This document shows positions 1 to 11,536 of a stretch of 64,000 nucleotides of DNA, one piece after another. A program made the translations under genes and the position numbers. Position 1 is the stretch's first letter. Every line of letters starts with the position of its first letter. The notes beneath the pieces were generated by a model, which saw nothing but the letters and a program-made list of their open reading frames with translations, searched no databases and was not told the origin of the DNA. This stretch comes from Cryptomeria japonica (lineage: Eukaryota > Streptophyta > Pinopsida > Cupressales > Cupressaceae): the NCBI RefSeq assembly GCF_030272615.1, contig NC_081413.1, forward strand, positions 163,153,080 to 163,217,079. The letters run 5' to 3'.

Positions 1-1765
1 TAGTCAAGTTCCTCTTCCATTGCCTTGATCCAGTCTTCATCTTTATGTGCCTCTTTAAATGATTTAGGCTCAAATTCAAAGATCATACAAGAATTTTCTC
101 TAACCTTTCTTCTTGTAAGAATTCCTGCATCCTTATCTCCTATGATCTGCCTTGGATCATGATTCAGCTTAACATACCTAGGGATGATCTTAATAGATTC
201 CTCTTGGTTTTCTTCTTCATCCTCATCTTCATCAGCATCAACATCTACTAGTGTAGGAACACAATTACTGGTACTAGGTTGTTTTGCAATCGGTTCCTAG
301 AAGGTTACTACCGGTTCATCTCCTACTTGCTCACTGTCGGTTTCCTCAGGTTTCTTAGAGGTTTCATCAACTCTAACATTGACGCTTTCAACAATTCTCT
401 GAGTCCTACTATTAAAACACTTGAGAGCTTTACTCTTGGTGGAATACCCTAGGAATATTCCCTCATCACATTTAGCATCAAACTTGCTCTGATGTTCACT
501 CCTCTTGATATAACATTTGCTACCAAACACTTTAAAGTAGCTTACCACTGGTGTCTTACCAGTCAAATACTCATAAGGTGTTTTATCCTTACCCTTTTTT
601 ATGAGTTCCTAGTTCATTGTGTAGAGTGTAGTGATCACTGCTTCTCTCCAAAAGGTGTGAGCAACATTCCCTTGGATCAACGTAGTTCTAGTTGCTTCAA
701 CCATAGTCTGGTTGTTCCTCTCTGCTAGGCCATTCTGTTGTGGAGTCTGGGGGGCAGACAATTGCCTCTTGATGCCATTCTCTTCATAGTATTTGTTGAA
801 TTCACCAGAAGTGAAATCTCCACCTTGATCAGTTCTAAGGCATTTGATTCTCTTTCCACTTTCTCTTTCAACCAGTGCTCTGAAGGCTTTGAACTTTCCA
901 AAGGCTTCAGACTTGTCCTTCAAGAATGTGACCCACATCATTCTTGAGCAATCTTTAGTAAGAATCATAAAATACCTATCTCCCTACACACTCCCAATTT
1001 TCATAGGACCACACAAATCAGTATGCACACAAGTAAATTGTCTATAGTGAAAGATTTACCTTTGAAGGTTGAGGAAGACATTTTCCCCAGTTGACACTCT
1101 CTGCACAAAGTATTTTCTGGTTTGCTCAGCACAGGCAATCTTCTAACTGCCCTGATCTTACTAGTCTTCACTATGTTATCAAAATTTACATGGCAAAGTC
1201 TCCTATGCCATATCCAGCTATCATCAAACTTAGCCATAAGACATGTACTAATATTTGCATTCAGCTGAAATAGGTTACCTTTGGTCTGCATATCGGTGGC
1301 CATCAGTTCACCATTCTTTCCTTTGATTTTGCACACTCCCTTTTTGAATTCCAGAGTGAGTCCATTGTCATTCAGATGAGCAACACTCAAAAGGTTGTGT
1401 CTAAGACCTTCTACCCAATACACATTATCAACACTGCTTTTTCCATTTAGAGAGATAGACCCTCTACCTTTTACCAAACATGGTGCATCATTGCCAAAAT
1501 GGACCACACCACCATCATACTCTTCCAGAGGTAGAAACTTACTCCGGTCACCAGTCATATGGTGAGAACACCCACTATCAATGTTCCACTCATTGGAATT
1601 ATCAAAGTGAGAGACAAGACCCTTCCTATTTGACACATCTTCCTTGACTACTACAAACACAATATCTTCACTTTCTTCATCTTTTGATTCCTCATCAGTG
1701 ACACCTTCATCAACTGCTACAAAGCAGTTTCTCCAATTTCCTCCTTTGAACTTCTTGAACTTTTT
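1..1765 (-). pseudogene. copia element B pol fragment: protease, GAG-pre-integrase, integrase
   Basis: Read from high to low coordinates, the segment first gives a protease (IDSGCSHHM near 1580). It then gives a GAG-pre-integrase zinc region (WHRRLCHVNF, then CRECQLGK near 1110) and an integrase core with Asp in RTDQGGDFTSGEF and Glu in PQQNGLAERNN (609-968). The integrase C-terminal GSKCYIKRSEHQSKFD follows at 297-566. The last bases, 1-45, encode DEDWIKAMEEELD, which is where reverse transcriptase begins in copia polyproteins. A frameshift near 1040 and further breaks near 600 and 290 make it non-functional. Confidence 0.88.
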
Positions 1766-2623
1766 TTATTTGTCCTTATTATCACCATTAGGGAAGTTTA
1801 CGACAATGTGTCCTATCCGGTTACAAGAAAAGCATTTCAAAGAGAGCTTACCTCTGTATTTACAGGTTCCCTTAGGAAGTCTCTTGGGAAGAAGAGCTTC
1901 AAATTCCATCAGGATCTCCTCATCATCCATTTCTCTGCTTTGTCTTGGTTCACAACTAGTACTTGCTTCTTTTCCCTTTCTGGATGGTGTAGCAGATGGT
2001 CTAAAGGTTGATTCAGTCTTTTGAATACTACCATCATAGTTATTTAGCTCATAGGCTGTCAACTTTGCAATGATGGAGTCCAGGGATACCTTTGTCTTGT
2101 CTACAGACCTCAACTCCTGAATAGTAGCACCCCTTATTGCATAGACCGGTAGTAAGGATCTCAAAACTTTGCTAACAATAGTGGAATCTTCTATTTTACC
2201 ACCTGCACTCTTGATATCTCCTACAACTATTTTGATTCTTATTCCATATTGTTGAATGGTCTCTCCTTCAACCATCAGCATGTCTTCAAACTTTCCCCTA
2301 AGACTTTCTTCCTTAGCTTGTTTTACATGCTCATCACTACCATAGGTATTCTCAAGCACATCCCATACTTCTTTGGGATTCTATTTATCCTGAACATCAA
2401 TAAACTCAATGTCAGATAAACTGTTGGTTAGGGCTTCCATGACTTGCCCATTCTATTGAATCTCTCTCTTTTTATCATCGGTGAGAGTACCAGTAGGGAT
2501 TACATAAGCATTCTCAACATAGCTCCAGTGTTGAGCACCCATGCTTCTGATGTATATCTTCATTCTGTCCTTCCATATTTTAAAGTTATCTTTGTTGAAC
2601 TTTGGACCTTCCCTCTTCATCAT
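1766..2623 (-). pseudogene. copia element B gag (capsid and nucleocapsid)
   Basis: Translation from two adjacent ATGs at 2623 and 2620 gives a typical copia Gag beginning MMKREGPKFNKDNFKIWKDRM. It continues through the UBN2-like capsid region (GKFEDMLMVEGETIQQYG) to a zinc knuckle, CFSCNRIGHIVVNFP. The final Cys of the CX2CX4HX4C knuckle is replaced by Phe, so zinc binding would be impaired. Two in-frame TAG codons interrupt the first 90 codons. The frame is otherwise open to 1766. The start was chosen because it follows the primer site by about 60 bases. Confidence 0.82.
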
Positions 2624-2680
2624 TAGACTAGGATCTTTCCCTCAAGTGATTAATTTTACAACATAGAGGACCTGGAGGAT

Positions 2681-2692
2681 GCTTGATACCAA
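2681..2692 (-). other. primer binding site of copia B
   Basis: On the minus strand this reads TGGTATCAAGC, close to the TGGTATCAGAGC expected from the 3' end of plant initiator-Met tRNA. It abuts the inner LTR edge at 2694 and lies upstream of gag, as expected for minus-strand DNA priming. Confidence 0.75.
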
Positions 2693-2693
2693 T

Positions 2694-4122
2694 TGATGAA
2701 TAAATGATGAACAACTAGTACCAAACCGATATTGAGAGGGTGGGTTCAATTAGTATAGGAAAAAAATCACTTTTCCTGAATCGGTTTGATTGCAAACAAT
2801 GCACTTGAGTGGTAATCACTAACACCGGTGTAAACCAGATTACTACCGGTTAAACACAATGAGACAGTGAAGGACCTAAATGGGTAACACTTTGATTTCC
2901 ACACAATCTAGCATCTTATTTCCACTTCACCCATACACATACACTAGTGCTCTACAATCAGAAATATAATAACCTACAAGTTCAACATGACTTACCACTT
3001 GACAGAAAGTAACAAAGCATCACATGAAAAGGCATCACACATGACACACATATTTTTCACATGGAAACCCAACTGGGAAAAACCACAGTGGGGATGAATA
3101 CCCACAAGTTGTTCTTTGAACCCTTTTGAAGTCTGATCTGTTAGGAGCCTAGTCTAGTTAAAGACTGTTACAATAGGTTCTATTAGGAACTAATCCTGCT
3201 AGGGATCACCCAGTTAAGGGTTAAACCTTGTTAAAGGTTATCTTGTTAGAGGATTTTAAGAACTCAATGATTTTGAGTCACCCTATTAAAATATTTACAA
3301 CAAGCTGGTTAAAGCTACCCTATTAAGGGATTTTCCAACTGTTGAAGTGGTTAGAGATCAACATGTATTACAGTGGTCTAGTAACAGCACTCAATGCCAA
3401 TGCAGATCCGCTTCAGTTCCTTCCTTCTGCAATCACACTCTGCAGGTATCTATTCTCCTTTCTAGTCTGGTAAGAATCACGTATCTCTACACTTAGATAC
3501 ACACAACATTTGCCAACAACCTCAGCATGAAAAATAACATCGACCTTATAGGAAACAGATAGGTCGTAGCATAAACCCTAAACCCTAAACATTTAGGTTA
3601 AGCAATTCAGTTCGTTCAATCCTGACCATTGAATACAACAGTCTTGAAAAAATCTCAAGATGTTCTCCATCGTTCATTTTTCACCACTTCTTGGAGGCTG
3701 ATAACCCATCACGCTTTCTCCACCATTTACAGAGACTTCGTACATTCCTGAGGTAGATAGGATCAATCTCCTTCATGCAAGATCCTTCATGCGCACAAGG
3801 ATGGCGTGACAACACAATCTATTCTTCAATACAATGCTAACTCATCACACAACGTCATCGGTTGAATCACACATGCTTGGAACACTTCAACTGGAAGCCC
3901 TAAAGCTAACACTACCAACTAGTAGTCATACCATATGAAACCTTGATACAAAACATTCCATATACCGGTTCACATTCCAACATATCGGTTCACTTGGACA
4001 GACACACCGCTTCACTTTTTCACATATACTGGTTCACTACATCATATAGGTTCTTTTGCAAGGTTCTTACTTCAATATATCACTTCACTCTTCAGCATAT
4101 TGATATCAATGACAATCATACA
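2694..4122 (-). repeat. 5' LTR of copia B (about 1.4 kb)
   Basis: The LTR begins at TGATGAATAAATG beside the primer site and is read on the minus strand. It contains the block GGGAAAAACCACAGTGGGG (about 3076-3094) that recurs in the other SIRE-type LTRs of this window. It also has many short repeats of the GTTAGAGGATTTT type between 3120 and 3330. The outer edge near 4122 is inferred; 4118-4131 would also be possible. A short telomere-like run of CCCTAAA units near 3575 lies inside the LTR and is incidental. Confidence 0.65.
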
Positions 4123-4131
4123 ATATCATAA

Positions 4132-4696
4132 TGTCATCAAACTCTGCACATATGCCAACATTTACACCTCATCTTTGTACTCGTACTTTAGTTTGTCCTA
4201 TCTCCATCTCCTCTCTAGGTCCGTTTTGGCCCCCTTTTCCAATCTTTATGTCCTGAACACCATTGAGTGGGCCTCATCCTAGAGGTCCGTCCCCTATTTC
4301 CCTTTGTGTTGGTCCCTTTTGTTGGAGGACTAGGGCGTGGAGCTCCTTGGTTTGGACCAAGGCACCCCAAAATGCCTTGGTCCCCCTTAAGCATGCCCCA
4401 ATTTGAAATGGGGCAATCCCTTTATCTCTGTAATGGGTTTCAGTCCTGATGGCTGCATTTGACCATTGGAGGTTGGCCTAATCAGTATTTACTTAAGGAA
4501 CCCTATATAAAGACATCCTATTAATCAATTTTGGCATCACACGCATACCATATTATTCGTGCATACGTGAAGCATTCATCATCAAGCTTTAAATATTTAA
4601 GGTAGGGTTTCATCATTCAAGCATTATGGAGAAAAGTTACATCAATCTTCATGCAAGAATGTGTGTGTGATTAGGTTTTTCATGTTCATATGTTTG
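4132..4696 (+). repeat. D1, family-D LTR, left part (split by the gypsy element)
   Basis: This part aligns by eye with D2 (47509-47793 plus 57738 onward). Shared blocks include TTTACACCTCATCTTTGT, GGTTTGGACCA and CCATTGGAGGT. A TATA box (TATATAA, 4504-4510) follows a CCTAATCAGT block also present in D2. It is therefore the U3 and promoter part of a long LTR in plus orientation. The last five bases, GTTTG (4692-4696), are the target duplication of the gypsy insertion. The remainder resumes at 10940. Confidence 0.72.
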
Positions 4697-5489
4697 TTTA
4701 GCAGTCACTAGTGAGGAGGGATCTCAAAGAGATCAATCCGGCCCAGTCAACAAGAGTAAACACAATAGAAGAACATAGATATGATAGAGGAAATACAAAA
4801 TAGATTGTTTTATTGCATGAAAATTGATTACATCCAACCAGTAACAATTGGGTTACAACACATCGACTCATGGGCCTAGTAGAACATACAAAATAGGTCA
4901 AAACTGGGACCTTGAATTGTGAGATCTATCTTCTACGCATAGTATAGCTACACGATTCTCTGATTGATTCTATCTTAATGTGCAATTACAATTATATATA
5001 TCAATCCAAAGGATCCAGTCGGCCCAAAAGGGATCAAAACCCAAAGAACAAGGCCTAATGTGCAAAATAAACAAGGTCGACCTCTACCAAGAGATTCCTC
5101 CAGAAAATACAAAGGATGAAATGTAGATTGCATGAAAAGGTCGGCCACACACAAAGGAACATTGGAATCAATGCCCAAGGCTATGCAAGCTTCAGAATGG
5201 GGTTTCGATAGATCACCCAAATAGGTCTAGGCAACCAGTAACAAATGACTGTCAACCGGTAACAGGAAACTATCATGGAAACCAGTAGCAATGTCTTGCT
5301 AGAAAATGATCCAAACGCGATGCAGTATGTAAGCAAGAAAGATGATCAAGTCTTCAAGTAGGATCCAACTCCACAAGATTCGGTGAGCCAAAACCGGGAC
5401 ACACAGAAAGGAAAACTAAAACTGCAAATAGAAAGAAAATGTTTTTGGTTGATACAATATTTCTATGAACTAGGGATGCTCCTGCATCA
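4697..5489 (-). repeat. 3' LTR of the chromovirus
   Basis: It matches 10143-10934 over its whole length, from AGCAGTCAC to GGATGCTCCTGCATCA. Transcription is on the minus strand. A TATATATAA run near 4992-5000 is the best TATA box candidate. Inside the element, next to this LTR, I do not see a convincing polypurine tract, so it may have mutated. Confidence 0.9.
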
Positions 5490-5523
5490 GACATCTGAGG
5501 TTATTGAAAAAGTGAGCCTCTCA

Positions 5524-7500
5524 CTTTGACGGGGTCAGAGGAAAACCAGGGCAATCTACCTCTGCATGAGAAATCCAAGATGAATCTTCAAGTGGTCTGT
5601 CCTTCCACTTCACAAGATATTCCTTATACTTACTGCTCTGAGTACTACGCCCAATCCTACTAGCCAAAATATCTTCAATCTGATCTGGTTCCTTCAAAGG
5701 TAACTATTTCTCCAAGTTTGCAACATTGTCCTCACTGAATTCTGGTTCATGATACTCATGAAGATCTGCAATGTTAAACACAAGTGAAATACTTAGACTA
5801 TCTGGTAAGTCCACTTCATATGCATTTCTAGATCTAAAATTTCTCAAAAATCTTGCAAGGTCCAAACTTCTTCATCTGCAACTTGCTATAAGTTCCAACC
5901 GGGAATCTCTCTTTTCTCAGATATACCATCACTTCATCACCAACTTTAGATTCCTTATGTCTCCTCTTTTCATCTTCCTTCTCCTTATACTTGTTGTTCA
6001 TTTCATCCAAATGTTGCTTAACCTGAATATGCAATGCTACCATGTGATCTACAAATTCTTCTGCTTCTGAACTTCTCCGGTCTTCACTGCCAATGTCTCT
6101 CAATTCTAATATACCTCTAGGATGCACTCTGGTAATAATCTCAAAAGATTTTTTTCTGGTACTTTTATTCACTGAATTATTGTAGGCAAACTCTTCTTGT
6201 GCAAGGATCAAATCCCAACTTCTGGTTTTATCTCCCACTAAACATCTCAACAAGTTTTATAAAATCTGGTTAACAACTTATGTCTATCCATCAGTCTATG
6301 GATGAAAAGTAGAACTGAACTTCAAATCTGTCTTCATCTTTTTCCAAAGTGTTCATAAAAAATAGCCAACAAACTTAGTATCTCTATCTAAAATTATGAT
6401 CTTAGGTAATTCATGCAATCTCACCACTTCCTTGAAAAATAGGTCTGTTACATGCAATGCATCTGATGTCTTCTTACAAGGTATGAAATGAGCCATCTTC
6501 GAGAATCTATCCACTACCACAAATGTATAATCATTCCCTCTCGGTGTCTTAGGCAAATCAAGTACAAAAACAATGCTTATATCCTACCAAGGTCTTACCA
6601 GTACTGTCAAAGGTTTATAAAATCCCACATTCTAACTACTACCCTTTGCAAAAACTCTACAAATCTGCACATATTTCCTACCATCCTTATGAATTTGGGG
6701 CCAAAAGTACTGCTTACTCACCAATGCTGCTATTTTATCAATGCCAAAATGTCCAGCTAATCCTCCACTGTGTTTCTCCCTTATCAAATTCTCCCTCGTA
6801 GAACTCTTATGTATGCACAACTGAACTCCTTTGAATAACATCCCATCCTGAATGAAGTAATCCAACCACTTTCTTCTATCTACCATAACCAAGTCTCTAC
6901 ATGCTTTCGAAGGTTCTATAAAATATGGGTCATCATCATACAAGGTCTTCAAATCTTCAAATCCTAATACTATCACTCTCATCTCTGTCAGCATGTTCCT
7001 TCTTTGACTCAATGCATCAACAACTCTGTTAGATTTCGCACTTCTATGCTTCAACACAAAGGTGTAACTCTGGAAGAATTCTATCCATCTCTTGTCTCTG
7101 ATTCAATTTACTTTGACTGCTCAAATAATGCAAAGCTTGATGTTTAGTATACAACACAAATTCCTTAGGCAACAAGTAATGTCTCCACTTCAAGGCTTGA
7201 ACTATGGCATAAAAAGCACGATCATACATGGAATATCTCCTCCGAGAATCATTCAATTTCTCACTAAAATAGGTTACTGCTCTCCCTTCCTGACTCAAGA
7301 TTGCTCATATTGTTGTTCCACTTGCATCACAATCTACTTGAAATACATTATTGAAATCTGATAAAGCCAACACAGGCTGCTCAGTCACTTTCTACTTCAA
7401 TAGTTCAAAACTTTTGTTTGCTCTGATGGTCCACTTGAATTCCTTCTGATCTCCTCTCATGGTCTTAGTCATAGGGTTACAAACTGAACTAAAATTTTTG
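5524..7500 (-). pseudogene. chromovirus pol, C-terminal half: RNase H, integrase, chromodomain
   Basis: From high to low coordinates it encodes an RNase H region (VDCDASGTT, then YSMYDRAFYAIVQALKWRHY near 7200). Next is the integrase zinc region (REKHSGGLAGHFG to YVQICRVF), where the second Cys of the CX2C pair is lost. The integrase core follows ([17 protein letters not shown] at 6353-6556), then its C-terminal domain (VGDEVMVYLRKERFP near 5900) and finally the chromodomain. Stops and frameshifts separate these pieces. RNase H and integrase would act in DNA synthesis and insertion of the element. Confidence 0.88.
5555..5682 (-). other. chromodomain at the integrase C-terminus
   Basis: The minus strand reads IEDILASRIGR, then YKEYLVKWKDRP, then EDSSWISHAEV. 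This is the usual chromodomain order: an IEDIL-type start, the YLVKWK strand and the SW aromatic position. The stretch itself has no stop or frameshift; a TAG lies just upstream near 5704. Chromodomains of this kind define chromoviruses and can guide integrase to particular chromatin. The call rests on motif reading only. Confidence 0.82.
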
Positions 7501-8830
7501 ATAAACTTCTAGTAAAAACTATCCAATCCATGAAATTATCTTATCTCTCCAATGCTTTCCGATGTAGGCCACTCAACAATTTCTTTCACTTTCTCAGGGT
7601 CCATCTTCAAACCATCCTCAGATATCACAAATCTTAAATAGACTAACTCATCCTTCATAAAAGTACACTTCTTGATATTGATCAACAACTTCTCTTCTCT
7701 CAAGCTGTACAAAACTTGTCTTAACTACAACAAATGCTCCTCTTTTGTCCTACTGAAAATCAGAATGTCATCCAAATACACAATAAAAAACTTACCCAAG
7801 AATTTCTTCAATACCTCATTCATCAACCTCATGAAAGTAGTCAGTGCATTAGTCAGTCCAAAAGGCATCACCAATCATTCATACAATCCTTCATTTGTCT
7901 TAAATGTTATCTTCCACTCATCACCTTATCTAATCTTGATCTGATGATATCCACTCTTCAAATCTATCTCTATAAAGTATTTTTCTCCACTCAAACAATC
8001 CATTATGTAATCCATCCTAGGCAAAGGAAAATGGTATTTCACTGTGATCTTGTTTATTGCTCTAGAATCGGTACACATTCTCCACTCTCCATTCTTATTA
8101 GGTGCTAATACTATTGGTATTTCACAATGTCTTAGACTCTCCCTGATCAAACCTTTCTTCAAGAGCTCTTGCACTTGTCTATCCAGCTCTTCATTCTCTA
8201 CTAGTGTCAACTGGTTTGCAGCTTTGTTAGGAAAACTAGCTTTAGGAACAAAGTTCATGCAATGACTAATACTTCTTACAGGTGGAAATCCATTAGGTAC
8301 ATTATTTGAAATGATGTCCTCATATTTTGTCAGCAAATATTTTATCTCTTCTGGGTGTCCTTCCAGTTCTAGTTTCTCAGTCTTCTTAGGAATTAAGGCA
8401 AAACTCACATTCTCATGTCTTAATCCATCCAAGAATTTCCTTCCATCTACTAGATAGATTCTTGCATTCGTACAGACTTTGTTCTTCAAAGGTTCCTCCA
8501 AGGGTAACAAGGTTTGCTTCATCCCATTGGCCACAATAGTGTATACATTCTTCCTCCCATCATGTACTGCCTGTCTATCAAATTGCCAAGGTCTACCCAA
8601 CAAAAGATAACAAATATCCACAGGCATAATATCACACAAGACTTCATCATGATAATTCCCAATTTTCAATTTCACCAAACAATGTTCACTTACTAACAAC
8701 TTATGTTCATTTGGAATCCTTGCTATCTGATAAGGCTTAGTGTGTTTCAATCTCTCCAATTTCAACTTATTCACCATTTATTCTGAAACAAGTTAATCTA
8801 AACTACCACTATCAATAACAACTTTATAAC
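7500..8830 (-). pseudogene. chromovirus protease and reverse transcriptase
   Basis: The aspartic protease active site reads VVIDSGSLD near 8796-8815 and is followed at once by a stop. An open stretch from 8777 to 7926 carries the rest of the protease (LLGRPWQFDRQAVHDGRKN) and the start of reverse transcriptase (SISHCMNFVPKASFPNKAA, then WRMCTDSRAINKITVKYHFPLP and IDLKSGYHQIKIR). The catalytic box YLDDILIFS lies near 7757-7783, downstream of a frameshift. These residues are typical of Ty3/gypsy reverse transcriptase. Confidence 0.9.
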
Positions 8831-8999
8831 ACTTATTAGATACCCTACATCTGGTCTTGAACAGATTCTTCCTCTACAAGGGGTCTTCATCTCCTTCGGT
8901 ATGACACAAAGCTCTCCAAATCACCAATAGTTATCCATCTTCCGGTTTATTGTCTGATCTGGTGAGGTTTTCTTCCACCACTGCTTCTCTTTCGGTAGT

Positions 9000-10043
9000 T
9001 TCTATCTTCTTACACTCGAATGCATGATGTCCTTCTCCTCCACACTTAAATCAGGTTCCTCTAAATGTCCTCTTGTCTTTTCTTCTGAAATTCTCATTTC
9101 GGTAACCATCTGATCCTCTCCTTCGGTAGAAATTTGTATCATCCTTCTGGTATGAATTACCTTCTTTTCTCACTTCCTTGTCATTGCTTTGATTTTTTCT
9201 GGTTTCTCTTCCTCTAGTATATCCTCTTACTCCTTGAAATATTCCTCTAGTAAACCTTCCACCTCTGCCTCTCTACCTCTGCTCATGTCTTTTGTTTAGA
9301 TTTTCTTTTTCCTTTAAGGCATACTGGTAAGCCTCTTCAACACTCTCAAATTTGATCAAATTGAGTTCATCTTGTATAGACATCTACAATCCACTCAAAT
9401 ATCTTGCAACTTGTTCAACTTCATAATCAACATGTCCGGATCTAATATTCAACTTGTACAATGCTTCGGTGGACTCCTTCACACTAGATTCCTTCTATCT
9501 CAAATTCTACAACTTTTAAAACAAATCCTCTTGATAATTTGTTGGCACAAAATTTGATTTCAACTTAGCAATCATCTGATCCCATGTCTTAATCCTCTCT
9601 TTACCTCTTTTGTTTCTATAAACTTGCAAATGCTCCCACCAAAGAGATGCATGACCTTTCAACCGGGCATAGACATATTTCACCTTCCTCTCTTCTGTAG
9701 TGTTTTCAAAATTAAAATACTTTTCCATCTCTGAGATCAAACACATCAATTCATCTGAATCTAACTTCCCATCATATTCTAGTGGGTAAAATGAGGTTTA
9801 GTATTCAGCCTACTCAAAACCCTTAAAAACCTTTCCTCATCTTGATCAACTGTCGGTAGGTTTTCTTATTCTGCTAGGACTTCTTCTCCTTCATTTTTAC
9901 TTACTTCAATATATCAGCCTTTTCTCTGGGTTGTCTCCATGCCTTCCAACCAGGCTTCTATACCTCGCAACATCTCCATTACAACAGGGTCTGCATTCCC
10001 ACGCACTCTACCATTCCTAGCTCCTCTTCACGCCATTGTTCAT
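9000..10043 (-). pseudogene. chromovirus gag (capsid and zinc knuckle)
   Basis: The likely ATG is at 10043, about 100 bases after the primer site. The capsid core is at 9516-9749 (EMEKYFNFENTTEERKVKYV, then HASLWWEHL and KLKSNFVP), a retrotransposon Gag signature. The zinc knuckle near 9017-9055 reads FKCGGEGHHAFECKK. The first Cys of the CX2CX4HX4C motif is replaced by a TGA stop at 9051-9053. Several other stops and shifts occur between 9750 and 10040. Confidence 0.8.
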
Positions 10044-10130
10044 GCTAGTCCTCTGCAGCTGCAGGTTGGATCTACAATCCACCACCCTACAAAAAATTCA
10101 GGACACGCAACCTCTAGAATGAAACTTCTC

Positions 10131-10142
10131 TTTGATACCACT
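10131..10142 (-). other. primer binding site of the chromovirus
   Basis: The minus strand reads AGTGGTATCAAAGA directly beside the LTR edge at 10143, close to the initiator-Met tRNA complement TGGTATCAGAGC. Confidence 0.8.
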
Positions 10143-10934
10143 TGAAGCAGTCACCGGTGAGGAGGGACCTCAAAGGTCTCAATCTGGACCGGTTAGCAAG
10201 AGTAAACACAATGGAATCACATAGATATGATGGAGGCAATGTAGAACAAATTGTTTTATTGCATGAAAATTGATTACATCCAATCAGTAACAACTAGGTT
10301 ACAAAATATTGTCTCACAAGCCTGTGAGAACTTACACAATAGGTCACAACCGAGACCTTGAATCGTGAGATCTATATTCTATGCATAGTTTTGCTACTTG
10401 ATTCTCTAATTGATTCCATTCTAATGCATAATTATAATTATATATATCGATCCAAAGGATTCAGTCGACCCAAAAGGGATCGAAACCTGAAGAACAATAC
10501 CTAACGTGCAAAATAAATAGCGTCAGCCTCTGCCAAGAGATTCCTCTGAAAAATCCAAAGGATGGAATGTAGATCACAGGAAAAGGTCGGCCACACTCCA
10601 AGGAACATCAGAATCAATGACCAAGTCTTTGCAAGCTTCGGAATGGATTTTGGTAGATCACCCAAATAGGTCCAGGCAACCAGTAACAAAGGATTGTCAA
10701 CCAGTAATAGGAAATTGTCATGGAAACCGGTAGCAATGTCTTTTCGGAAAATGATCCAAATGCAATGCAGTCTGGAAGAAAGAAAGATGATCAAGTCTTC
10801 AAGTATAATCCAACTCCACAGGATCTGGTGAGCCAAAACTGGGACACACAAAAAGGAAAACTAAAACTACAAACAGAAAGAAAATGTTTTTGGTTGATGC
10901 AAGATTGCTATGAACCGGGGATGCTCCTACATCA
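10143..10934 (-). repeat. 5' LTR of the chromovirus
   Basis: It is bounded by TGAAGCAGTCACC and CTCCTACATCA, that is TG and CA. It is followed by the target duplication GTTTG (10935-10939). It is the partner of 4697-5489. Confidence 0.92.
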
Positions 10935-10939
10935 GTTTG

Positions 10940-11536
10940 TCGTGCCATTACATTCACCATTTGTGATTACATTCAAAGAGGATTTCATCATTATCAATAA
11001 TTACAGATTTGAGGTATATCTCTTTAGCATTTACTTCAGTATTTACATTATTCAATTCAAGGTTAATTCCTAAACGAAGGTTTGACTTAAGGAGAACTCC
11101 TATCTACGACCCTATTTCCTTTCTTTCTATGTACATGAAACAGGCTTAGGAGATGCACTTTAGGATTCCAACAGAACCGACAATGACGAATAGGTTAAGC
11201 ATTCGACGAAGAAAAAATCAGATGACTAGGGTGAATCTATACTACTTGGTCTCAAAAAATTAGGTCGAACTTCTAGAAACAGGTTCTAAATATCTTATTT
11301 TGCCTATATCTTAGTTTGTGGCTCCTTGGGTTATTTGTAGCAATTTTTTTTCATCCACTCTTCAACTAGAAAGAAGGAAAACACAAAATAACTAGTGAAT
11401 ATAATGGAAATATCAACCCTTTCCCTAATTGGATTGTGGCTACATCTATTGGATTCACCCTTCCTTCAATGTTTGGTTAATTTGGTTACTTAGTTGTTTT
11501 ATTATCTTAATTGAAACCCTAGTTCCAAATTACACC
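10940..11536 (+). repeat. D1, family-D LTR, right part
   Basis: The sequence resumes with CGTGCCATTACATTCACC, matching D2 near 57993. It shares the blocks GGTTAATTCCTAA, GGTTTGACTTA and TTGAAACCCTA with D2 and D3. Joined to 4132-4696 it makes about 1.17 kb, close to the other two D LTRs. The right end meets copia reverse transcriptase sequence abruptly near 11536. I found no matching target duplication, so the D1 edges are less certain than those of D2. Confidence 0.7.

Larger units (their letters stand above)
1..4122 (-). mobile_element. SIRE-like Ty1/copia retrotransposon B, 5' part, cut by window start
   Basis: The order on the minus strand is LTR, primer site, gag, protease and integrase, which is the copia gene order. 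Reverse transcriptase should lie beyond base 1. The protease motif (DSGCSHHMTGD) and the integrase stretch TPQQNGLAERNN resemble the SIRE/Maximus lineage of copia. The element is decayed, with internal stops and frameshifts. The outer LTR edge at about 4122 is inferred from the terminal TG/CA rule and from similarity to other SIRE-type LTR ends. Target duplications cannot be tested because the other end is missing. Confidence 0.85.
4697..10934 (-). mobile_element. complete chromovirus-type Ty3/gypsy retrotransposon (decayed)
   Basis: Two LTRs (793 and 792 bp) flank gag, protease, reverse transcriptase, RNase H, integrase and a chromodomain, all on the minus strand. This is the Ty3/gypsy order, with integrase last. 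Perfect 5-bp target duplications GTTTG lie at 4692-4696 and 10935-10939. The left LTR begins TT instead of TG, a single mutation. The element sits inside D1. D2 at about 57990 shows the uninterrupted target. By eye the LTRs differ at well over one base in ten, making this one of the older insertions. Confidence 0.93.

Noticed and set aside
3570-3595. Telomere-like CCCTAAA units
   Set aside because: Only two to three units occur, inside a copia LTR. This is too short to be an interstitial telomere or to indicate a chromosome end.
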